From an uncultured Victivallales bacterium (GTDB taxonomy: Bacteria; Verrucomicrobiota; Lentisphaeria; Victivallales; UBA1829), in the NCBI GenBank assembly GCA_934644965.1, contig CAKUDG010000024.1, forward strand, positions 1-55,695: a DNA stretch of 55,695 nt, written 5' to 3'. Position 1 is the stretch's first letter. Each line of letters opens with the position of its first letter. Made by a program: the position numbers and the translations under genes. The notes beneath the pieces were generated by a model, which had not been told where the DNA came from, did no database searches, and saw only the letters and a list, made by a program, of their open reading frames with translations. This document shows, piece by piece, positions 42,236 to 50,973 of the stretch.

Positions 42236-42869
42236 GCAGACAATGATGCACAGGATTTTTCTTTCAGCAGTACTTGGCGCCGTTCTTTTTTTTGCACCGG
42301 GTCTTCTTCCGGCGCAGGAAAAAACGTTTTACAACAGGAACGAGAAGCAGAAAATTCCCCCGAATGTTCTTGTTCCCCAGATCAGCAGGGCAAGGATCAA
42401 CAATGATCTTCAGAAACAATACAGGATTCTGACGGAAAAACTCCGGCATGATCTTTCCCCTGCCGGAGACACGGGCAAAAAAGAGGAGGAGGAATCAGGC
42501 AAATATATTACGAGGCTGGATGTTCTGAGCGCCTGCAACATATTTCATGACATTGCGGTACACCCGGATCTGGAGGAAGTCACCCTTCTTTCCAAAGTCT
42601 ATTTTGAACAGCTCTACAACGCCGCGGTTCCGCTGTATGCTCCGGCGGAAGCCATGGACAAAGCCCGTCTTGCGGGGAACTCACAGGCCTACATGGTGGC
42701 CCGGGCGCGTTACGAAAAAGCCCTGGAATATTTCAAGGACGCCTACAAGAACCGGAAGGGGATCCGGCTTTCCAAAACCGATCTGAAGGAAATCAAGGAA
42801 CAGAACCGGAAACGCAGAATCGACGAATACATCAAGAAAAGCAGGACTCAAAGCGCAGAAGCGCAGTAA
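42219..42869 (+). CDS. Exported hypothetical protein of the pseudopilin cassette
   Basis: A 216-residue protein with a signal peptide (MMHRIFLSAVLGAVLFFAPGLLPAQ, signal peptidase I-type A-Q end). The mature part is charged and mostly helical, with RLDVLSACNIFHDIAVHPDLEEVTLLSKVYFEQLYNAAVPLYAPAEAMDKARLAG and a very basic C-terminus. No known family is recognised. The start chosen follows GGAAG and overlaps the previous gene by 17 bases; two Met codons a few residues later would give a tidier signal peptide but lack a ribosome-binding site. Its place within the cassette suggests a periplasmic partner of the pseudopilus. Confidence 0.75.
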   Translation: MNTQTKQTMMHRIFLSAVLGAVLFFAPGLLPAQEKTFYNRNEKQKIPPNVLVPQISRARINNDLQKQYRILTEKLRHDLSPAGDTGKKEEEESGKYITRLDVLSACNIFHDIAVHPDLEEVTLLSKVYFEQLYNAAVPLYAPAEAMDKARLAGNSQAYMVARARYEKALEYFKDAYKNRKGIRLSKTDLKEIKEQNRKRRIDEYIKKSRTQSAEAQ

Positions 42870-42892
42870 AGCATGCAGAGGAGCCAGAAAAA

Positions 42893-43582
42893 ATGAACGG
42901 ATTCGGACGGAAAAAAAGATATACTCTGGTGGAAATGCTCGTGGTCATCGCCGTAATGGCTCTGCTTCTGACGGTGGCGACTCCCGCCTTCAACCGGATT
43001 GCCAAGGGGAACTCCCTCTCCATCGCGACACGCACGCTGGGAGGGAAGATCAATGCGTGCAGGGCATACGCGGTGGAGAAACGCTGTCATGTGGCATTGC
43101 TGTTTCTGCAGAAGGGAGATGAGGTTCCGGACGTTTATTTCAACAATTCCTACCGTCCGTGCATGGTGGTGAACAACAACGGGAACTTTTCGTTTCTCTC
43201 CTGGATCGAAGGAGAGGAATGGCAGTCGTTCCCGGACGGAGTCATCATTCCGGAGGCGAACAGCAATTTTGAAATTGATTCGGGCACACTGCATTCGGTT
43301 TCAGACGTTCCCGTCGGTTCCATTCAGGATACCCCGGTGGACGACAAGAATAAAAAGATCTCCCTGGGACGTGCCATTCTGTTTCAGCCGGACGGCCAGA
43401 TCTATTCTTCCGGGAAGGAACATATCATCCGCATCACAGAAGGCCGCTATGATTCAGACTCCGGGAAATTCATTGCGACGAATCTCAATGACGGGAAGGT
43501 CATTTACAGGACTCTCACGGTCAGCCCCTTTACAGGACGTGTCCTCTACGGGACAAGCAGTCCGGAAAACAAGTGGAACTGA
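42893..43582 (+). CDS. Pseudopilin-like protein, GspH/FimT-like
   Basis: A 229-residue protein with leader MNGFGRKKR and then YTLVEMLVVIAVMALLLTVATPAFNRIA. Glu5 is present, but +1 is Tyr rather than Phe and the residue before it is Arg, a non-canonical cleavage site. The stretch ATRTLGGKINACRAYAVEKRCHVALLF is as in GspH/FimT minor pilins, where a beta-rich domain follows. It closes the cassette; in classical type II operons H precedes I-J-K. No GspD, E, F or G gene is in the window. Confidence 0.8.
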   Translation: MNGFGRKKRYTLVEMLVVIAVMALLLTVATPAFNRIAKGNSLSIATRTLGGKINACRAYAVEKRCHVALLFLQKGDEVPDVYFNNSYRPCMVVNNNGNFSFLSWIEGEEWQSFPDGVIIPEANSNFEIDSGTLHSVSDVPVGSIQDTPVDDKNKKISLGRAILFQPDGQIYSSGKEHIIRITEGRYDSDSGKFIATNLNDGKVIYRTLTVSPFTGRVLYGTSSPENKWN

Positions 43583-43603
43583 TCAAAAAAACCGGATATG
43601 AAT

Positions 43604-43631
43604 TTGACGCAAATATCATGCGGGATATATT
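43604..43631 (+). promoter_or_regulatory. Promoter of the Ser/Thr kinase gene
   Basis: TTGACG (43604-43609), a 16-base spacer and TATATT (43626-43631), about 65 bases ahead of the kinase ATG. Confidence 0.6.
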
Positions 43632-43697
43632 TAAGAAATCTGCAGAACAGTTTTTTTTGAAAAGAATTTTCATCAATAGTTCAGAAGATACAGGAAT

Positions 43698-46028
43698 ATG
43701 CGTTTTCAATGTCCATTCTGCAAGGGGATTGTTTCCGTTGACAACGGGGATGTCGGGATTGACGTTCAATGCGGTCACTGCCGGGAAGTGGTCACGGTTC
43801 CGGCCTCACGGGTTTCAGCCGGCGCGGTCATCGGAGATTTCATCATCATCCGTGAACTCGGGCGGGGCGGGATGGGAGTGGTGTATCTTGTTCACCAGAT
43901 GTCACTGGACCGGCCTGCCGCATTGAAGGTTCTTGCGGAAAATTATGCGAACAACGCCGAATTCGTTGTGGGATTCATCAAGGAAGCGCGGGCGGCGGCG
44001 AAACTGAATCACCCGAATATCGTCCAGGCCTACGCAGTGGGGGAAGACGAAGGGATCTTCTACTTCGCCATGGAGAACATCGATGGGGAAACCATGAAGC
44101 AGGTTCTCGCCCGCGAACACAAAATTCCCGTGGAACAGGCGCTTTCCATCATTCAGCAGATTGCCGAGGCACTGGACTACGCCTGGAAGGAACAGCACCT
44201 GATCCACCGCGACATCAAGCCGGACAACATTATGCTGACGTCCAGCGGAAGAGCCAAGCTGGCAGACCTCGGTCTCGCACGCATTGCCGAGGATATAGAC
44301 GACGCCGATGACGATGAAGTCATGGGCACCCCCCAGTACATCAGCCCGGAACATCTTACAGGCGCACCCATGGATGTGAGAAGTGACATCTACAGTCTGG
44401 GAGCCACATTCTATCACTTCATAACCGGGCGCTTCCCCTTCGAGGGACGCACAGCCACGGAAATTGCAAAAAAACATCTGGAAGAAAAACTTGTTCCGCC
44501 GAATCAGATCAACCGGAACATTCCTCTGGGAGTCTCGCGCATCATTGAGAAAATGATGGCGAAAAACCCGAAGGCGCGTTATCAGGATGCGGAAGAACTG
44601 GTGGATGATCTGCGCATGGCGCGTCATGGGAAGGAGCCGCTGGCGGCGACGTCTACCGTCCATGGAATGATCCGTCAGAAGACGACGGCCAGGCTGCGTA
44701 TTTCGACCAAACGGCCGACCAGCGCTTCCCTGAAGTCCGACGTTGCCACCACCACCGGACCAGTCGGAGGAACCAGTACATCGCTCAATACGAGAACGGA
44801 CATTTATCATCTGAAGAAAATCCGCGAAGAACAGACCAGGCGCCGTCTTCTGATTCTGGGAATCGCCGCGGCAGTGCTGACAGTCGTGGTTGTTTCCATT
44901 TCCATCGGCATCAATGTATCCCGGCGCAAGTCCCATGCGCGTCGGCCAGCGGCCGAAACGGAGCATCAGACTCAGGAAACCATGCCCCAGAAAGAACCGA
45001 AAAGCACCGCCTATACGCTCAAGGCTGATCAGATCCTGAAGTTTGCAAGAACCAATTCCGAATCCAGGCATGAAATCTGGAGCCGCTGCGAAGACTTCTT
45101 CAAAAATTTCCCGAAGCCGAAATACAAGGTGGAAAACGATCGTCTCCAGGCGCTGCTGCAGGTTTATGTCCCCATAGACGAGGTCCGGATGAATGAACTT
45201 CGTGTCGAGCTCAGAAAGAAGCATATTGAAGAAGTTCAGGGGCGCAAGAAAGCTTTTGAACAGGCGGAAAAGGAAGCCGCAGAAAAGGCAAAACGCGAAG
45301 CCGAGGCCAGAGCGGCCGAAGAACGCAGAAAGCGTGAGGCCGAAGCGAAGGCGGCTCAGACCGCACGCGAACTGAAAACAATGCAGGAACGTCTGGTCAC
45401 AGACAAGGAAACGCTCTCACACAAAATGCTTTCCCTCATGATGAAGTCCGACTATGCCGGGGCAAAGGAAGCGCTGGCCCCTCTCCTGAAAGAAGAGGAA
45501 GCCGCAAAAGGCAAAGATCCGAAAATTGTCGCCATCGCGCAGGAACTCACCGCATGGGGAGCCAGAATGACGGGCATTCTGGAAAAGGCGGAGAAAATCC
45601 AGAAAGCCTACACCGACGGAGGGGACCTTTTGAGCGGCTCTCAGCTCGAAATCCGTTCGGAACTCTACAAACTTAAGGAAATCAAGAACGGAACGGTCTA
45701 TCTGCTTTCCTACGAAAGCAAGAAAACGTTTTCCATGAACTTGTCTCATCTGACATCGCGCCAGCAGGCATCCCTGCTGAAAAAAGCGGCAGCGCAATGC
45801 GGAGAAGAAGAAAACTTCTTTTTCCGTCTTCTTGCGGAAGGAGACTTCCAGCAGGCCAAGGAAAGTGCTCCGGAAAACTGGAAACAGGATCTCAGTTCCA
45901 TCATCACGTCCTATTTCAAAAAGGAACTTTCCGGGGCATCCGCTGAAAAGAAAGCGCGTCTTCAGAAAGGATACGGCAAACTCGAAGAATTTCAAAAGGC
46001 GGAAAAGGAATCCGGGGCGTCCTCATGA
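43698..46028 (+). CDS. Transmembrane Ser/Thr protein kinase with N-terminal zinc ribbon
   Basis: A 776-residue PknB-type (Hanks) kinase. A zinc ribbon lies at 5-28 (CPFC...CGHC). The kinase domain runs from about 46 to 310: GRGGMGVVY (55-63), Lys77 in AALKVL, HRDIKPDN (170-177, catalytic Asp172), DLG (190-192, variant of DFG), and SPEHL. A linker rich in Thr and Ser follows, then a TM helix (384-406). The exported C-terminal part has a long coiled coil rich in Lys, Glu and Ala (about 505-560) and a helical end domain. The layout is common in Lentisphaerae and Planctomycetes. The ligand and substrates are unknown. AGGAAT precedes the ATG. It has its own promoter just behind the pseudopilin cassette. 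Confidence 0.92.
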   Translation: MRFQCPFCKGIVSVDNGDVGIDVQCGHCREVVTVPASRVSAGAVIGDFIIIRELGRGGMGVVYLVHQMSLDRPAALKVLAENYANNAEFVVGFIKEARAAAKLNHPNIVQAYAVGEDEGIFYFAMENIDGETMKQVLAREHKIPVEQALSIIQQIAEALDYAWKEQHLIHRDIKPDNIMLTSSGRAKLADLGLARIAEDIDDADDDEVMGTPQYISPEHLTGAPMDVRSDIYSLGATFYHFITGRFPFEGRTATEIAKKHLEEKLVPPNQINRNIPLGVSRIIEKMMAKNPKARYQDAEELVDDLRMARHGKEPLAATSTVHGMIRQKTTARLRISTKRPTSASLKSDVATTTGPVGGTSTSLNTRTDIYHLKKIREEQTRRRLLILGIAAAVLTVVVVSISIGINVSRRKSHARRPAAETEHQTQETMPQKEPKSTAYTLKADQILKFARTNSESRHEIWSRCEDFFKNFPKPKYKVENDRLQALLQVYVPIDEVRMNELRVELRKKHIEEVQGRKKAFEQAEKEAAEKAKREAEARAAEERRKREAEAKAAQTARELKTMQERLVTDKETLSHKMLSLMMKSDYAGAKEALAPLLKEEEAAKGKDPKIVAIAQELTAWGARMTGILEKAEKIQKAYTDGGDLLSGSQLEIRSELYKLKEIKNGTVYLLSYESKKTFSMNLSHLTSRQQASLLKKAAAQCGEEENFFFRLLAEGDFQQAKESAPENWKQDLSSIITSYFKKELSGASAEKKARLQKGYGKLEEFQKAEKESGASS

Positions 46029-46320
46029 ACTTCTGAGTGGCCTGCGTGGAGATTTCACTGCATCGGCGCGAAGAAGGGCGCAGGTGACATTCTTTTCTTT
46101 CCCCTCCTTCAGAAGAAGGCTCTGCAAAAATTCTGTTTTCTGCGGGAGACGGACCTGCGGAAAAGGAGGAAAGGGCTGGAAGTGGACTCTTGCAGGGAAA
46201 AAATGAAAACAAGAAAGCGGAGGAAAAATTTTTTTCTTCCGGATCAGCATCAAACGTGTCCCGGGAAAACGGAATGCGGGATTTTTCTGAGAGGAAGAGC
46301 AGCCGGGGCATCAGCATAAA

Positions 46321-47421
46321 ATGAGCGGAATCTGCATTCAGAACATCACCAAGACCTATGGCTCCGGAAACGCCCCTGTACTTCAAGGTCTGAATCTGAC
46401 GGTCGGGGACGGGGAGCTGTTCTTTCTTCTCGGCCCCTCGGGCTGCGGGAAATCGACTCTGCTTCGAATCATCGCCGGACTCCTCCAGCCGGATTCCGGA
46501 CAAATTCTGCTGGGAGAAAAAGACATCACCTCCCTTCCCCCGGAAAAACGCAATACTCCGATGGTGTTCCAGAATTATGCGCTCTGGCCGCATCTGAACG
46601 TGTATGAAAACATTGCCTTCGGGCTGCGGGTGCGGAAGATGAGGGAACGGGACATTTCCGCAAAAATCACCGAACTTCTTGCCGCGGTCCGTCTGGAAGA
46701 CTGCATGGGAAGGAAAATCGGATCGCTTTCAGGCGGTCAGCAGCAGCGGGTTGCACTGGCCAGAGCCCTGGCGCTGGATCCGCCGCTGATCCTTCTGGAT
46801 GAACCGCTTTCCAATCTCGATGCCAAACTGAGAGACAGCATGCGCTATGAAATCAGAAGGATCTGCAAGGCACGCGGCGTCACGGCACTGTATGTGACCC
46901 ATGACCGCAGGGAGGCCTTGAGCATGGGAGACAGAATCGCCGTTCTTGAAAAAGGAAATCTGCGTCAGACAGGCACCCCGCGCGACGTCTACCGGAATCC
47001 GGCAAACCGTTTCACGGCGGCGTTTCTGGGCGATGCCAATTTCGTCACGGGAATTCTGGAAGACAGAAAAAGCTCCGGCCGCCTGATCTTCCGTCTGCCC
47101 GCCGGCAGCAGATGGGAAGTGAACAAACAGATTCCGGAGGGAACGGATTTTGTCCCGGGGGAGGAATATACGCTGATGTTCCGTCCGGAGGACGCGGTTG
47201 TCGTCCAGTCCGCGTGCGAAGAAGGTCTTTTCGGGAGGAATCTTTTCACTGCAGAGCTCAGGGACTGTGTCTTCCTGGGGGAGAGTTCCCAGCTTCATCT
47301 GGAAAAAGAGGGCTTTTCCTTTCTCGTGAACGAATACGGGACTGGACGGGAGGCAAGAATTCCAGGATCGGAATGCCGGATCGGGATCCGTCCGGAAGAC
47401 ATCACACCGCTGAAGGAATAA
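46321..47421 (+). CDS. ABC transporter ATP-binding protein, iron/polyamine importer type
   Basis: A 366-residue ATPase of the CysA/PotA/FbpC class: Walker A LGPSGCGKSTLL (38-49), Q-loop VFQNYALWPHLNVYENIAFGL, signature LSGGQQQRVALARAL, Walker B LILLDEPLSNLDAK, switch VTHDRREALSMGDRIAVLEKG. A C-terminal TOBE regulatory domain occupies about 240-366. The sequence YALWPHLNV and the partner proteins favour an FbpC-like ferric iron importer, but phosphonate or polyamine importers use similar ATPases. First of three genes; the binding-protein gene follows after 31 bases. The ribosome-binding site ahead of the ATG is weak. Confidence 0.92.
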   Translation: MSGICIQNITKTYGSGNAPVLQGLNLTVGDGELFFLLGPSGCGKSTLLRIIAGLLQPDSGQILLGEKDITSLPPEKRNTPMVFQNYALWPHLNVYENIAFGLRVRKMRERDISAKITELLAAVRLEDCMGRKIGSLSGGQQQRVALARALALDPPLILLDEPLSNLDAKLRDSMRYEIRRICKARGVTALYVTHDRREALSMGDRIAVLEKGNLRQTGTPRDVYRNPANRFTAAFLGDANFVTGILEDRKSSGRLIFRLPAGSRWEVNKQIPEGTDFVPGEEYTLMFRPEDAVVVQSACEEGLFGRNLFTAELRDCVFLGESSQLHLEKEGFSFLVNEYGTGREARIPGSECRIGIRPEDITPLKE

Positions 47422-47452
47422 GCGGAAGAACCAGAAGGAAACCACAGGACAA

Positions 47453-49177
47453 ATGTTTCTTCGAATCATCCTTCCGCTTCTTCCGCTGGCGCTCCTGACG
47501 GCGCTCCCGTTCTTTCTGAAACAGGGAGATTCCCTGACTGCGGAAGGTGGAAAATCAGAAACGGGGTGGAGTCCGGGCGCCGGACGGGGAGGCGGGGGAG
47601 AAGAAGCTGCGGAGACGCTCGTCATCGTATCTCCCCACACGGAACCCATCAAGTATGAATTCGGCCGGGCTTTCCGGGACTACTACAGAAAACTCTACGG
47701 AGCCGAGATCACGCTCGACTGGCGGAATCTGGGCGGGAGTTCGGACATTGTCCGCTATATCAATGACCGCTTTGAAGCCTCCTTCCGCCAGTATTTTGAA
47801 TCCCTCGGCGGCAACTGGTCCGCGAAGGCCGCGGAAGCGTTCCGGAATCCGGGTCTGGACGGAGAGAATCCGGAAGCCGATCCGGAAGCCGTCGCAATCC
47901 GGAAACAATTTCTTTCCTCCGATGCGGGGATCGGAATGGATCTCTTCTTCGGAGGCGGCACATTCGATCAGGCCCGTTTCGCCGCCATGGGATACGCCGT
48001 GGACGCGGAAGTGGCAAAACGGCATCCGGAATATCTGCACCCGGATGTGATTCCGTCCGAATTCGCGGGTGAAAGCATTTACGATCCTGCGGGGCGTTTT
48101 TACGGAGTCTGCCTCTCCTCCTTCGGGATTGCATTCAATACGGATCGACTGGAGGATCTGGGCATTGAAATCCGCTCCTGGAAGGATCTCGCGCGCCCGG
48201 AACTTTACCAAAGCACCGTGATCGCGGACCCGACAAAGTCGGGATCCATCACCAAATGTTTTGAAATGATCCTCCAGCAGGCGATGGCGGAATCGTATGC
48301 CGGAACATCGGTTCTGCCGGAGGAAAAGGAAGAAGGGGAAGCTCCGGAGCAGGAACGGAAACTGGAACGGGGATGGGAAGAAGGATTTTTCAGAATCAAA
48401 CTCATTGCGGCAAACGCCCGTTACGCCACGGACAGTGCGGGGAAACTGGTCCGTGACGTCTCCTCCGGATCCGCCGCGGCAGGGATGTGCATCGACTTTT
48501 ACGGTCTTTCCGAAGCCGAATGGGTTGAAGCACACGCCCCTGTCCAGCGTATTGTCTACCGGATGCCGGAAAACGGCAGTGCGGTTTCAGCGGATCCGAT
48601 TCAGCTTCTGCGGGGCGCGCCGAACCCGCGGGCGGCACGGGCGTTTATCGACTTTGTTCTTTCTCCGGAAGGACAGAAACTCTGGATCCTGAAGCCGGGG
48701 ACACCCGGAGGACCGGTGAAATACGCCCTCCGCCGTCCCTGCGTGCGCCGAGACCTTCTGGAAGACAAAGACCTGGAAGCATACCGGACCGATCCTTCCT
48801 ACAATCCCTACCGCGCGGCAGGAATGTTCCGCTACCGGGGGGAATGGACGGGACGCCATTTCACGCTCATGCGCGTCCTGATCAAAACCATCATTCTGGA
48901 CCCCATGGACGAGCTCCGCGAAGCCTGGAGGGCTGTTCTGGAAAACGGAGGTCCGGAACAGAATCCGGAAGCCATGGCGGAACTTCGGAAACTGCCGTTT
49001 GCCTACTCTGAAGCGGAGGAGGCGGGGAAGAAGCTCAGGGTGTCGCCGGAACACAGTGTGGCGGATGTCGCCGCCGTCCGGCGGGAATGGATGAACAGCG
49101 CCCGTGCACAGTACCGCCGTGCGGCCCGCCTCGCCAAAGAAGGGAAGAAACCAAGAGGAGCTCAGGAGAAAAAATGA
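47453..49177 (+). CDS. ABC transporter substrate-binding protein, FbpA-like, with large insertions
   Basis: A 574-residue exported protein. A membrane-anchor-like N-terminus (MFLRIILPLLPLALLTALPFFL) is followed by a Gly/Glu-rich linker and a class II binding-protein fold: VIVSPHTEPIKYEFGRAFRDYYRK, AGIGMDLFFGGGTFDQARFAAMG, YGVCLSSFGIAFNTDRLEDLG, WKDLARPELYQSTVIADPTKSGS. Typical FbpA proteins have about 330-340 residues. The excess comes from an acidic insert around residues 283-305 (PEEKEEGEAPEQERKLERG), a further insert in the N-lobe and a long helical C-terminus. No Tyr-Tyr iron-binding pair can be assigned, so the substrate is open. The stop overlaps the permease start by ATGA. Confidence 0.85.
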   Translation: MFLRIILPLLPLALLTALPFFLKQGDSLTAEGGKSETGWSPGAGRGGGGEEAAETLVIVSPHTEPIKYEFGRAFRDYYRKLYGAEITLDWRNLGGSSDIVRYINDRFEASFRQYFESLGGNWSAKAAEAFRNPGLDGENPEADPEAVAIRKQFLSSDAGIGMDLFFGGGTFDQARFAAMGYAVDAEVAKRHPEYLHPDVIPSEFAGESIYDPAGRFYGVCLSSFGIAFNTDRLEDLGIEIRSWKDLARPELYQSTVIADPTKSGSITKCFEMILQQAMAESYAGTSVLPEEKEEGEAPEQERKLERGWEEGFFRIKLIAANARYATDSAGKLVRDVSSGSAAAGMCIDFYGLSEAEWVEAHAPVQRIVYRMPENGSAVSADPIQLLRGAPNPRAARAFIDFVLSPEGQKLWILKPGTPGGPVKYALRRPCVRRDLLEDKDLEAYRTDPSYNPYRAAGMFRYRGEWTGRHFTLMRVLIKTIILDPMDELREAWRAVLENGGPEQNPEAMAELRKLPFAYSEAEEAGKKLRVSPEHSVADVAAVRREWMNSARAQYRRAARLAKEGKKPRGAQEKK

Positions 49178-50853
49178 CGAATCGTTTCTTTGCCCTCTGT
49201 TCCGCCATCGCACTGCTTGCGTTTTTCGCGGTGTTTTTATTTCTTCCGCTGTACACGGTACTGGCGGAGGGGCTTGACACGGGGGTGTTCCTGGAAATCT
49301 GCCGCAATCAGCTCTATCTCTCCGGACTGCTCAATTCCTTTCTGATCGCCGTTCTGACAACGGCGTTGGTTTTCCTGATCGCGCTTCCGCTGGCACTGCT
49401 GTATGACCGCTATGATTTCCCGGGAAAGGGATTCTGTTCTGTTCTGATGATGATTCCGATGATACTGCCGCCATTTGTCGGAGCGCTGGGTTTCCAGCAG
49501 ATTCTGGGGCATTACGGGGTGCTGAACAGTGTGCTGACGGCATGCGGTCTGCCGCGTGTGGATTTTCTGGGGGGAAACGGACGTTTCTGGGCGGTCTGCG
49601 TCATCGAAGCGCTGCATCTGTATCCGATACTCTACCTGAATCTGATCAGCTCGCTGGCGAACATAGATCCGTCCCTTCCGGAGGCGGCGAGGAATACGGG
49701 GGCGTCGACGCTGACGTGTTTCCGGAAAATCACGCTTCCCCTGCTGCGGCCGGGAATTCTGGCGGGAGGAAGCATCGTGTTGATCTGGAGTTTCACGGAA
49801 CTGGGAACGCCGCTGATGTTCGGATTCAACACCGTCACGCCGGTACAGATTTTCAACGGAATTACCGAGCTGGAAAGCAATCCGGCGACGTATACGCTGG
49901 TCATCATCATGCTGGCGGTCTCCTGTCTTCTCTATCTCGGGGGGCGCGTTCTGCTCGGCGGTACGGGAGCGACGGCGGCGGATTCCCAGTCCAAGGGGGC
50001 AGCGGCATCGCGCGCGGTGCCGCTGCGCGGTTTCCGGAGTCTGCTGCCGCCGGCGCTGTTCTGGGGCTTCGCCTTCTTCTCGTCGCTCCCGCATCTGGCG
50101 CTCATCCTGACGGCATGCAGTTCCGACTGGTACGGAAGCATTCTGCCTCTGCAGTATACTCTGGATCATTTTCAGAACGCGCTTTCGAGTCCGCTGGTGC
50201 TTCCCAGCATTGTGAACAGTCTGCGCTATTCGCTGATTGCACTGGGCTTTGCCCTGCTCATCGGGCTGCTGACCGCATTTCTGACTCAGCGCTCCACACT
50301 CCGTTTCAGGGGGATGTTCGACCTCCTGGCGATGCTTCCTCTGATGATCCCGGGCATTGTCATGGCGGTGGGATTTCTGGGGATGTCCGTGCGCTACGCG
50401 TGGGCAGGAGCCTTTTTCGACCCTGTGAACAATCCGGTGCTGCTGATTGCGGCGGCGTATGCAATCCGGAGAATTCCCTATGTGCTCAGATCCGTCACCG
50501 CGGGTCTGGAACAGACGCCGGTCGAACTGGAAAACGCCGCAAGAAACGCAGGTGCAGGCGCATGGAGAAGCGTCTGGAAAATCACCTTGCCGCTCATTGC
50601 CGCCAATCTGATGGTCGGCGGACTCTTCGCCTTCAGTTTTTCCATGCTGGAGGTTTCCGATTCCCTGATCCTGGCGCAGAAATCGGATTTCTATCCCATC
50701 ACCAAGGCCATTTATGAGCTCTCGCAGTATCTCGGGTCCGGACCGTACATTGCATCGGCGTTCGGGGTCTGGGCCATGTGTTTTCTGGCTTGCACGTTGA
50801 TTGCGGCGTCTGTGATGCTCGGGAGAAAGATGGGGTCGCTTTTCCGTCTCTGA
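49174..50853 (+). CDS. ABC transporter permease, fused double-domain (FbpB-like)
   Basis: A 559-residue inner-membrane protein with two binding-protein-dependent permease domains, each of about six TM helices. Each half holds the EAA loop that contacts the ATPase: EAARNTGASTLTCFRKITLPLLRPG near residue 170 and ENAARNAGAGAWRSVWKITLPL near 455. The fusion of both permeases is the hallmark of the iron-type FbpB/SfuB family. The start behind CAGGAGAAAA overlaps the binding-protein stop. With the ATPase and the binding protein it makes a complete importer. The frame is open further upstream, within the binding-protein gene, without meaning. Confidence 0.93.
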   Translation: MTNRFFALCSAIALLAFFAVFLFLPLYTVLAEGLDTGVFLEICRNQLYLSGLLNSFLIAVLTTALVFLIALPLALLYDRYDFPGKGFCSVLMMIPMILPPFVGALGFQQILGHYGVLNSVLTACGLPRVDFLGGNGRFWAVCVIEALHLYPILYLNLISSLANIDPSLPEAARNTGASTLTCFRKITLPLLRPGILAGGSIVLIWSFTELGTPLMFGFNTVTPVQIFNGITELESNPATYTLVIIMLAVSCLLYLGGRVLLGGTGATAADSQSKGAAASRAVPLRGFRSLLPPALFWGFAFFSSLPHLALILTACSSDWYGSILPLQYTLDHFQNALSSPLVLPSIVNSLRYSLIALGFALLIGLLTAFLTQRSTLRFRGMFDLLAMLPLMIPGIVMAVGFLGMSVRYAWAGAFFDPVNNPVLLIAAAYAIRRIPYVLRSVTAGLEQTPVELENAARNAGAGAWRSVWKITLPLIAANLMVGGLFAFSFSMLEVSDSLILAQKSDFYPITKAIYELSQYLGSGPYIASAFGVWAMCFLACTLIAASVMLGRKMGSLFRL

Positions 50854-50973
50854 GCACGGCGGAGGCGGATGCCCGCCCGGACCGGGGCAGAAGCACGGGT
50901 TTCCCATCCGTTTCCTTTCCCGCGAAGGCAGACGACAGGGCGGACGACATGGCAGCGCGGCTCTTCTTCCCTC

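Noticed and set aside
46218..46241. A-rich hairpin CGGAGGAAAAA/TTTTTCTTCCG as a terminator behind the kinase gene
   Set aside because: It lies 190 bases behind the gene, has no T-run outside the stem, and sits where the importer promoter is expected; too weak to list.
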